Source: Aurantiochytrium sp. KH105
Taxonomy: Eukaryota; Sar; Bigyra; Thraustochytrida; Thraustochytriidae
DNA length: 57,772 bases
Direction of reading: 5' to 3'
Assembly (NCBI GenBank): GCA_003116975.1
Contig: BGKB01000248.1
Span: 1-57,772, forward strand
The notes beneath the pieces were generated by a model. That model was not told the DNA's origin, searched no databases, and saw only the letters and a program-made list of their open reading frames with translations. Below are positions 50,635 to 57,772 of the stretch, piece after piece. Position numbers and translations under genes: made by a program. How positions within the stretch are numbered: position 1 is the first letter of the stretch; each line of letters starts with the position of its first letter.

Positions 50635-53622
50635 ATGTTCGCGCGACTGCGGTCGATCTCGTTCGGGTCGGCGAAGAGCGAGACCGTGGGGCCGGCGAAG
50701 AGCAAAGGAAAGGACAAGGACAAGGAGCCCCAGCATGGCGACGGCAGCAGTAGCAGCAGCAGTAGCGAAGACGATGAAGAATCAGGTCTCTTGAGCAAAA
50801 ATGCTCGCGACGGCACTGACGCCGAGGACGACAGCGACGAGAACACGTCCGTCCCCCAGACCCCGACGCGCAACGTGAAAAAGCAAAAGGCAAATGACAA
50901 GAACGCCGCAAAAAACAAAAATGCGACCTCGGAGGAAGGTGCCGTTGTATCGACAGATGCGCTGAGCACCACCGCAGGGAAACCACCTACACCTGGCCAA
51001 AAAAGTGGCAAAAAGCGTCGTGGCCTTGGAAAACTATTGCGCCGTGCATCTTCACAAGGGTTTGTTGCAAGGCAGCCTCAAACCGATACGGATGGCAGCA
51101 GCGTCGCCTCGGAAACCAGTGTCCAGGCACCCCGGCGCGTCCGCTCCTTATCCAACCCATTTCGCATGCTCCCACGAAGATCATTATCGTTCTCTTCGCG
51201 CGCGAGCGACGCAGAATCCTCCGTTGGTGGGGAGAGTCAGGCTTCGAGGACTTCTCGAGCGAGTAATTTCTTTGCGCGCAAACGACCAAGCTTTCGTCTC
51301 CGTAGAAGGCGAAGCCGTGCAGGAAGTGAAATGTCTGAAGTGCCTCCAAGCGACGAAGAAAGCGATAGCCCGGAGTTCGATGATGACCCTGTTGCTGCAG
51401 AAAACGCCGACCATGGGGAGAGTGCCGAGGGTAACACTCATGCAAGTGACGTTAGTGATGCTGAAGAGCAGGACCCTGCCAAAGAGCAGACCAAGCGTGG
51501 ACGCACGGGCCGATCTTTGGGAGCTCTGCGTAAAAGTACACCATTGCGTCTGGCGAAAAAGGCTGGCAAGGCCGTCGGCAAGCTTGGAACTGGTAAGCTG
51601 GTGCGTTTGCGTGGTCTGCAAGCGACTGCAGCAGCAGGAACGAGCGCTAAAAATGCAGATCGCGCCGGAAATGACATGGACAGACATGCGGAACACCAGA
51701 GTCCTCTGTCCAGCACGGCAGGCTCGTCTGAGGTGCTCATGAACCGTAGCTCGAAAATGCTGTTCACACAACGGGAACTTGAGGCTCTGCGCGCTATGGC
51801 AGGGGAGACGCTGTATGATACATTGGTAGACGTCCTGGGCGACGATCACGAAGCTGCTGATGTACAGAATCCTCTGCTCTTGGCGAGACTTGCTGATCTG
51901 ATTGGGGAAGGAACAGATTGCAGTGAGAACTTGCAGCGAGCGCTTGGCGCCCTGCGGTCTCCAGAGCGAAGCATCCGACTTGCGCTGCTGTATCACCTGC
52001 ACAATTTGCATGACCACCCGGAAGGACCAAGTGCTGACGACTTGCGTTCCGTATTGCGGCACACACCTTCGCTGCGGCGTGCCGTGCAAGCACTTGATTC
52101 TCTCCAAGGGGAGAATGTTCTCGACCAGTTTGACAAGCTGATACCGCGCTTGCGTCTCGAGTCCTTTTACCTGGCAAACGCGCCCGAGAGATTGACAAAG
52201 TTGGACGCGATCGAGTCAAAGTACCGAGGTCGAGAAGAGACTCTGTGGAAAAAGCTTGAGAAACAGTACGAGGGCCAAAAGGTTCCCTCTGATGCAGATG
52301 TCCTCGGGATCCTGACCGTTCTCCCAACAGTGGAGGCTCTGGTCGAGTCGGCGATGCAGGGCGCAGACCGATTGTCGTTCGCAGGCTTTGTGCAATGGTT
52401 GGCATCGCTGGAGGAAGCTGCCGCTGGGTCATTTCTCGAGGCAATTCCCAAAGTTAGCAAAGTCCCTTCATGGGAGAGCGTTTTGCAGGCAGCGGCGGAG
52501 GTATGTGCAGACGAGGACGACTTGCAGGATTGGCTGCGCATCGCGGCGTGGCCGCCACAACCAGAGATTGCTGGGCGCAAGCTGCGCTTGAGTGAGTTAT
52601 CCTTTCGCCGACGATGGTGCCGCTTGACGCGGAAGCGAGATGGCACTGGATATCTGGAGATTTTCCGTGACGATCATGCACGCAGCTGTGACGCGAGCTA
52701 TGTGTTGACGTCCTTGGATACGGACGTGGAGCTTATCGAACGTCCTCGACACAAACATGTGCATACCGTGTTTCTTCCTCATCAAGCACTCTTTGTTCAG
52801 CTTTCGCGTGCCTCGGAGCAGACTCTCGGCGCTTGGCTCGCTTCTTTGCGAGCAGCCACACATGCACAGGATGCACCGGAGTCGCCCCAGCCGCACAGGG
52901 GCAGCGGTGCGCTTTCGTCTTTGGCACGTAGCGCAGCCGACGTCGATGACAACGACTATGATGGCGAGAGTACGGCGGAGCAAGAAGACGAGGACGGAGA
53001 AGGTGACCACGACAATGTCAGCAGCGAGGAAGAGGAGGAAGAGCTCTTGTCTCCAGAGCCAAGTCCACCCAATCTTGAAGAGTTGCGCACGCGTCTCGAG
53101 GCGTTTTACACGGAGCAGAATCCTACGAAGATTGCGACGTTGGATTTTATTTTGCAAAAGTATGCCGGACGAGAAGCGCAGCTTGTGCAGCAGCTTGAGT
53201 TTCAGTATGAGAACGCACGCGTTCCGAGTTTCGAGAGGGCATGTCAGATATTGGAGGATGTCAAGCGTGAGCCTCCGTGCAACAGTCCGCGCTCCTCGGG
53301 TATTGAAGATGACGACGGAGACAGCGAAGAAGATGATGAAGAAGAAGACGACGACGAGGATGACGAGTCCGGTGATGATGGATCTGAGATCCATGCAGTG
53401 CGTTCGCCGCGTGGCCAGCGCGATACGATCGGCGATGAATATTCTGATGCTACGTCACCTCGCGGGAGCAATCGTGTGGAAAGTGATGAGGACGAGTTGA
53501 GCGAGACGAGTAGCAGGCATGCGTACGAATATGGTGATGACGATGATGATGACGACAACGACGTTGGAAGCCACAGTGGCGTGCTTGACGACGTTGCGAG
53601 TAGTGATAGTGATGCTGATTAA
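50635..53622 (+). CDS. Large acidic protein with PH-like domain and paired FY...KY.GRE motifs, 995 aa
   Basis: I chose the Met starting MFARLRSISFGS; the frame is open further upstream, but that part is low-complexity. Residues 1-400 are disordered and Ser/Arg/Asp-rich, with many basic phosphosite-like RRxS motifs. A helical region spans about 380-500. A short module at about 500-550 reads RLESFYLANAPERLTKLDAI, then SKYRGREETLWKKLEKQY. It recurs at about 815-865 as RLEAFYTEQNPTKIATLDFI, then QKYAGREAQLVQQLEFQY. This FY..NP.K...LD.I..KY.GRE motif occurs in many kinetoplastid and other protist proteins. A PH-like fold lies between (about 650-745: FRRRWCRLTRKRDGTGYLEIF ... LSRASEQTLGAWLASLR). 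The C-terminus is strongly acidic (DDDEEEDDDEDDESGDD). Probably a membrane-associated scaffold. Confidence 0.8.
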   Translation: MFARLRSISFGSAKSETVGPAKSKGKDKDKEPQHGDGSSSSSSSEDDEESGLLSKNARDGTDAEDDSDENTSVPQTPTRNVKKQKANDKNAAKNKNATSEEGAVVSTDALSTTAGKPPTPGQKSGKKRRGLGKLLRRASSQGFVARQPQTDTDGSSVASETSVQAPRRVRSLSNPFRMLPRRSLSFSSRASDAESSVGGESQASRTSRASNFFARKRPSFRLRRRRSRAGSEMSEVPPSDEESDSPEFDDDPVAAENADHGESAEGNTHASDVSDAEEQDPAKEQTKRGRTGRSLGALRKSTPLRLAKKAGKAVGKLGTGKLVRLRGLQATAAAGTSAKNADRAGNDMDRHAEHQSPLSSTAGSSEVLMNRSSKMLFTQRELEALRAMAGETLYDTLVDVLGDDHEAADVQNPLLLARLADLIGEGTDCSENLQRALGALRSPERSIRLALLYHLHNLHDHPEGPSADDLRSVLRHTPSLRRAVQALDSLQGENVLDQFDKLIPRLRLESFYLANAPERLTKLDAIESKYRGREETLWKKLEKQYEGQKVPSDADVLGILTVLPTVEALVESAMQGADRLSFAGFVQWLASLEEAAAGSFLEAIPKVSKVPSWESVLQAAAEVCADEDDLQDWLRIAAWPPQPEIAGRKLRLSELSFRRRWCRLTRKRDGTGYLEIFRDDHARSCDASYVLTSLDTDVELIERPRHKHVHTVFLPHQALFVQLSRASEQTLGAWLASLRAATHAQDAPESPQPHRGSGALSSLARSAADVDDNDYDGESTAEQEDEDGEGDHDNVSSEEEEEELLSPEPSPPNLEELRTRLEAFYTEQNPTKIATLDFILQKYAGREAQLVQQLEFQYENARVPSFERACQILEDVKREPPCNSPRSSGIEDDDGDSEEDDEEEDDDEDDESGDDGSEIHAVRSPRGQRDTIGDEYSDATSPRGSNRVESDEDELSETSSRHAYEYGDDDDDDDNDVGSHSGVLDDVASSDSDAD

Positions 53623-54377
53623 ACTCTTTGTGCATCTTGTCTTGATGGTTTTTGGGGGAGGAGGAGACTGTTTCGGAGAAGGAAAAGTAAAATGCGAGAG
53701 ATGCTTGTGATTCTTTTGTCCACCGGCAGACGATCGAGGTGACAACGCTCTTGGGCGATCTCGTACTTTCAACAGCAAGCAGCAGCAGAAGCAGCAGCAA
53801 CAGCAGCAGCAGCTGCAGAGCAGAGCAGAAGCTGAACTTCGCACACCCCTTTGGTTATTTAGTTTTGATGATGACGACACGCGAGGTGGTGACACGCCTG
53901 CGGTGAAAAGCAACAGGGGAAAAGGAGACTCGATCCCAGGTCAAGGTAGCCTGCTCCCTTCTGCGCGAACCCCCACCCATCCACCTACCGCGGTGCACCG
54001 CACCCGCCGCCCTGCGCTGCCTTCGTGCGGCTCCTCTCCCTCTCGCTTGGCGGGCGGCTGCAGGTGGGCGGGCGGGCGGGCGGGCGGGCGTGCGGGCGTC
54101 TGCCCTGCGCGTGCGTGCACAACTTTTCGGGCCTTGTTTTTCCTTGTTTCTGCGAGGGTTTCTGCGTCCATTTTGGTATTTCTAATTCACCGTCTCTCCG
54201 GGCACGTGCACGCTGCTGCTGCTGCCAGCTGCAGCAAGAGGAGGGAGCAGGCAAAGCCGCAAAGCCGCGTGCCAAGTCTGCTGCGCGAGCGAGGAACGCG
54301 AGCGACGTGGACCGTCTGCTCTGCTGCACGCGATTGAGCAAGGGCCTTGCGTCGTTCGTTGGGCTTGAAAGCGCAGA
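53623..54377. other. Intergenic region with CAG-rich and GGGC repeats
   Basis: The 3' flank of the PH-like gene is followed by a CAG/CAGCAGCAA tract (53773-53835) and (GGGC)n at about 54067-54090. The 5' leader of the LIM gene follows. No gene is seen. Confidence 0.5.
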
Positions 54378-56420
54378 ATGAAGGAAGAGAGTGCTGCTAG
54401 GGCATCGATGGACGCCGTCGCGCCCATGGACAAGGGCACTCTTGACGTCGAAGTCGACAACCAGGTGGACGACGAAGACGCCATTGACGCGGAGGAGGAA
54501 GAGGACGAGGTTGAGCAGAATGATATGAGCTCGGAAGAAGAAGAAGAAGAAGAAGAAGAAGAAGAAGAAGAAGAAGAAGAAGAAGAAGAAGAAGAAGAAG
54601 AGGACGTCGAAGTCGACGAACTCGAAGATGAGCAGGACGACGAAGATGTCAACGACGTCGAGGAGGACGAGGAAGAGGACGAGGACGATGAAAAGGAGGA
54701 AAAGGAAGAGCTTGACGACGACAGCGAAGACGAAGACGGCGATGCCAAGGCCAAGGAGGCCGAGGTAGAAAGTCTCAATAACGATGCGACAAATGAGGAC
54801 GTCACCGAGGACAACGAAGACGATGTTGCTGCCGCCGCTGCTGCGGCCGATGCTGATGAAGATGACGGAGGCGTCGAGCCTGAGGACGTTGTGCCAGCCC
54901 CGGTCCCGGTGGAGGAGGCACCGAAGCCGAAGAAAAAGTTTCAGCCCAAGGCGGCGCCCAAATGCACGCTCTGTGGCAAGTCGGTGTACAAGACCGAAGA
55001 GGTTCTGGACTCGACGGACAACATTTTCCACAAACTTTGCCTGCGCTGCAAAACGTGCAAGAAGAGCCTCGTCGGGCGCGAGCCGGTGGATGACGACGAA
55101 CAAGTGGACCTTTCGACATCGCAATACCGCGAGGTGGACGGCGAACTTTTTTGCGAAAGGCATGGACAACGCGCGCGAGGAACTCTGATTCAGGGAACTC
55201 TGAGCCACGAGGTGAGGCAGCACGTCCAGGAGGAGCGTGATGCCGTGGAGGCTCGGCCCTCGTTGCGCGAGAAGAACAAGGTTATCAAGGAGGATCTCAA
55301 GGTGTACATTGGCGACGGCGTCCCCGTGTGCAGCCGATGCGGCGGGTCTCTTGATGGACCCGGTGAGATTGTGGTGAGCGGCATGGAGCGTTATCACAAA
55401 GTTTGCGACGAGAGCGTGCCGCAAAAGGACCAGACTCCTCGATTCTTTACTAAACAGGCCGTGGAGCGGCCGGTGTTGACGCTGGCCGTGGGAGAGGGCA
55501 AGGCGATGTCGTTTTTGTTTGAGCTCGACAACGATACGAAGATGAGCGCCTTGCGACAGAACCGTAACGAGCCTGTGATGCTCACGTACGAGCCAGACAC
55601 GCGGTCGCGCGACGGCGTGCAGCGCACCTTGCGTCGCGGCGCATCCTCTGCGGCGGAGGAAGGCAAGGACGTTTTGGGCCTGCTTGAGGAGTCGTTTACA
55701 GTCGCTTGGAAGGGCGACGAGGAGCTGTCCGCTGTTGATCCTGACGGTGTTGATCAGTCTGCATCGCCGGGCACGGTGTACTTGGGCGAGTTGCGACGCC
55801 GCGGCAAAAAGGTGTTTGGGCATTTGAGCGCGACACCGCAGCCAGTATTCTCCCTGTATGCCTCGATGGATAATTTGGCGGCGCGGCGGAAGCCGGTGTT
55901 GCAGCTTTTGCTGGACGGCGAGTCGGACGCCGTGAGTCTGGACGCTGATGACAAGCACCAGTTTATTGTGCGCGGACGGCGCGTGCGTGGCGAGGACCGG
56001 TATTCTGAAAAGGTGGAAGAGGTGGAAGTGCTTTCGCGCACGGTGGCTGAGCGCATGGCGTGGCATCATGCGTTGGAGACGGTACTGGATCTTGTAGATA
56101 AGGCGGACCCGGAGGGACTTGCTGCGGGCACGACGGCAATTATGTTTGCGCGCCTCTTCAAGGTAAAGCTGGGCGTGCTGCATCAATTTGTTGTACCTTT
56201 TACCTTTGATGCCGAAACTGCAACAGTGACACTCGAAGGTGCTGCGCCTTTGTTCCTGACGCAGTACCCGGAGCCGACTGCGGAGGAGGAGCTGGAAGCC
56301 GATCCTTTGTCGCACCTAAAGCAGGAGCTCAAGGAGAAACGCGAGGCGGAGGAGGAGGCGGAGCGTCTGGCTGCGCTCAAGGATGCGCCTGCTGCTGGTG
56401 GCTGCTGTATCATCGCCTAA
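54378..56420 (+). CDS. LIM-domain protein with polyglutamate tract and CaaX prenylation motif, 680 aa
   Basis: A very acidic N-terminus includes a pure GAA-coded Glu run (about residues 52-75). A LIM domain starts at Cys196: CTLC, then a spacer to HKLCLRCKTC, ending LFCERHG at about 260. A second, partial zinc unit follows at Cys318 (CSRCGGSLDGPGE...YHKVC). The central part (about 340-660) is a mixed alpha/beta region with no clear named domain; a stretch at about 500-580 (LGELRRRGKKVFGHLSA...) and a segment with RYSEKVEEVEVLSRTVAERMAWHHALETVLD at about 535-575 resemble a PH-like helix end. The last residues GGCCIIA form a CaaX box (CIIA) with a preceding Cys, predicting farnesylation and possibly palmitoylation. 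This implies a membrane-tethered adaptor, perhaps cytoskeletal. Single exon. Confidence 0.88.
   Translation: MKEESAARASMDAVAPMDKGTLDVEVDNQVDDEDAIDAEEEEDEVEQNDMSSEEEEEEEEEEEEEEEEEEEEEEEDVEVDELEDEQDDEDVNDVEEDEEEDEDDEKEEKEELDDDSEDEDGDAKAKEAEVESLNNDATNEDVTEDNEDDVAAAAAAADADEDDGGVEPEDVVPAPVPVEEAPKPKKKFQPKAAPKCTLCGKSVYKTEEVLDSTDNIFHKLCLRCKTCKKSLVGREPVDDDEQVDLSTSQYREVDGELFCERHGQRARGTLIQGTLSHEVRQHVQEERDAVEARPSLREKNKVIKEDLKVYIGDGVPVCSRCGGSLDGPGEIVVSGMERYHKVCDESVPQKDQTPRFFTKQAVERPVLTLAVGEGKAMSFLFELDNDTKMSALRQNRNEPVMLTYEPDTRSRDGVQRTLRRGASSAAEEGKDVLGLLEESFTVAWKGDEELSAVDPDGVDQSASPGTVYLGELRRRGKKVFGHLSATPQPVFSLYASMDNLAARRKPVLQLLLDGESDAVSLDADDKHQFIVRGRRVRGEDRYSEKVEEVEVLSRTVAERMAWHHALETVLDLVDKADPEGLAAGTTAIMFARLFKVKLGVLHQFVVPFTFDAETATVTLEGAAPLFLTQYPEPTAEEELEADPLSHLKQELKEKREAEEEAERLAALKDAPAAGGCCIIA
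54535..54603. repeat. (GAA)n trinucleotide run inside LIM gene
   Basis: More than twenty consecutive GAA codons for Glu, in frame with the LIM gene. The copy number is likely variable between strains. Confidence 0.95.
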
Positions 56421-56630
56421 ACGAAGTGGAAGCGGGAGATCAGCATTTGCTTTGCTTGCTTTCGAGTGTGCCGCGTTGACGCGATTCGCCATTATAAAAT
56501 CTTTTAGGTATGTTCATTTGTTTCTGCAAATTTGTGTGGTCGTTTCTGCAAACTTGAGCGGTCTTGGGGCTGACTTCATACAGAGCATGAAAAGGGAAAT
56601 GCTACTGCCATGTTCTTCTTTCTTCTCTTT

Positions 56631-57764
56631 CTAGCTGCTTGGGCTTGTCAATCTCTTTCGTACGGGCGAGGCCTTGGGGACGGGCCCTTGTCGCAAGGGC
56701 GGTCTTTGTGGGACTACGATTTGTGACTTGCGGACAGCCGCTGCAATGTAAATTTCTGCAAGTGAGCGACGAGGTCGTGGCTGGAGGGAAAACTTCTGTG
56801 TTGAGAATGGCTTGATGATGGTGGAATTGACATCGATTGTAGTGGCGGTGTTGGTGGTGGAGTTTGCTGCTGGCCGAGAGGCCAGCTGCCAAGGCCGAGG
56901 GTTGCTCACTTTGTGCCGTTGCTGCTGGAATAGAAAGAGGTCGTGCGCTTGACCGATGCGAACACCAGGCGCGTTGGTGCACCACTGCATAAGACGTCCT
57001 CGCTTGCGAGTGGGATGGAGAGCAGTGTGGAGCTTTTTCAGGACACTATGGTCGGCGGCCTTCAAAGCCGCCGCCAGCGATCGGTGACGATAGTGCAGGT
57101 TTCTCCTTTCCATTTCTATTTCCAAATCCTCTTCTTCTTCTTCTTCTTCTTCTTCGTCTTCTTCGTCTTGTTCAATTTCTTCCTCCGCGTCGTTTTTGTC
57201 AGTTCCATGAAGATCATTCGTTTCTGTGTTGTCATATTTGTTGCATTGTGCATCAAACCCGTTGACAAGCACCTCGCAGGTTCCCTGCAGAGCAGCTGGC
57301 GCGACGACTTGGTGCGTGACTTCGTCAAAGCACGCCTCGATGACGCCGTTGGCGCTGCGCATAAGCACACGCACGACCAGTGTGAAGGAAAGAACCAGCT
57401 CGTCAGTAGGCACAAGGCCCGTGACGACTGCTTCTGCATGCTCACCGACATGAAGAACGCGTCTGGACCCCTTTTCCAAGACCTGAAACACGGTGTTGGG
57501 TCCGTGACGAGCAGAGTCCCAGCGCAGATGCACAAAGAGTTGCCTACTCTCTACCTCGTCGGGGCCAAGATCTTGCTGGTCGCCGTAATAATCGTCGTCG
57601 TCATCGTCGTCGTCGTTCTGATGGCGATGAAGACGCAGCGTTCGAGGCGCGACCTGGACTCTTGTACCGAGCACGCGGAGCTTGAGGTCTTGGCGCGAGC
57701 CGAGTTCTCCGTTCGGTTTGGCTGACATGCGTCTCGCGGCTACGCCGCCTTTGCGCAGGTCCAT
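56631..57764 (-). CDS. Unknown acidic/basic protein, 377 aa, possibly continuing past the window
   Basis: The frame opens at an ATG (57764) eight bases from the window end, so the true start may lie outside. It holds a short poly-Asp stretch (about residues 50-58). A likely folded segment follows at about 70-170: RQLFVHLRWDSA, then NTVFQVLEKGSRRVLHVGEH and LVLSFTLVVRVLMRS. Beyond it lie a Glu/Asp run encoded by GAA/GAG repeats (about 195-215), a basic helical stretch (RRNLHYRHRSLAAALKAAD) and a Thr/Asn/Pro-rich basic tail. The folded part has alternating hydrophobic strands that could form a beta-sandwich, but I do not recognise it. Confidence 0.6.
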   Translation of the reverse strand: MDLRKGGVAARRMSAKPNGELGSRQDLKLRVLGTRVQVAPRTLRLHRHQNDDDDDDDDYYGDQQDLGPDEVESRQLFVHLRWDSARHGPNTVFQVLEKGSRRVLHVGEHAEAVVTGLVPTDELVLSFTLVVRVLMRSANGVIEACFDEVTHQVVAPAALQGTCEVLVNGFDAQCNKYDNTETNDLHGTDKNDAEEEIEQDEEDEEEEEEEEEDLEIEMERRNLHYRHRSLAAALKAADHSVLKKLHTALHPTRKRGRLMQWCTNAPGVRIGQAHDLFLFQQQRHKVSNPRPWQLASRPAANSTTNTATTIDVNSTIIKPFSTQKFSLQPRPRRSLAEIYIAAAVRKSQIVVPQRPPLRQGPVPKASPVRKRLTSPSS

Positions 57765-57772
57765 GGCAGCGA

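Noticed and set aside
53985..56315. 776-codon open frame on the minus strand
   Set aside because: It mirrors the LIM gene and its GC-rich leader. The poly-Phe run is the reverse of the GAA repeat, and the LIM/CaaX protein on the other strand is clearly real.

Overview
This window is nuclear DNA from a protist. The genes encode eukaryotic proteins: eIF5, a P4-ATPase, holocytochrome c synthase, an F-box/SNF2/RING protein, a prenylated LIM protein and the axonemal protein SPAG6. Coding density is moderate and most genes have a single exon. The few introns I can define have GT-AG ends. SPAG6 implies a motile 9+2 flagellum at some life stage. Intron poverty, GC-rich coding DNA, an 84-nt-exon LRR gene, a Crinkler/FunK1-type kinase relic and a flagellum together suggest a heterotrophic stramenopile, most likely a thraustochytrid/labyrinthulomycete. 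That assignment is inference; no rRNA or organelle marker is present.

Layout. Bases 1-9.6 kb hold a cluster of one gene family. A broken copy (1-1769) is followed by an apparently intact 11-exon gene (3923-9377) and then by a short third relic (about 9428-9620). The intact gene is predicted to encode 1327 aa: nine ribonuclease-inhibitor-type LRRs, an ankyrin-like segment, a possible SAM-like segment, a long helical region, an atypical protein kinase and a C-terminal RBR-like zinc module. Each LRR is one 84-nt exon, and the introns between them are almost copies of one another. This is the most interesting part of the window.

Bases 10-16 kb hold a secreted protein with four 8-cysteine repeats (-), a zinc-dependent MDR dehydrogenase (-), and the remains of a Crinkler/FunK1-like kinase gene (-) stopped by several in-frame nonsense codons. 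Bases 16.8-31 kb hold housekeeping genes: eIF5 (+), a bacterial-type glycyl-tRNA synthetase (-), an RRM protein (+), an ABHD1/3-type hydrolase (-), a two-exon coiled-coil protein (+), SPAG6 (-) and a C2-like protein (+). Bases 31.5-57.8 kb hold a P4 flippase (+), a holocytochrome c synthase with an added twin-CX9C tail (+), an unknown basic protein (-), a GT61-like glycosyltransferase (-), an F-box/SNF2/RING ATPase (-), a PH-like acidic protein (+), a prenylated LIM protein (+) and an unknown protein at the right edge (-).

Genes lie in alternating convergent and divergent pairs, with no operon logic. Intergenic DNA is rich in microsatellites (GCTC, CTTT, GAGCAA, CAG, GAA types) and contains a 95-bp tandem repeat. 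The longest stretch without a convincing gene is 39.2-42.9 kb.
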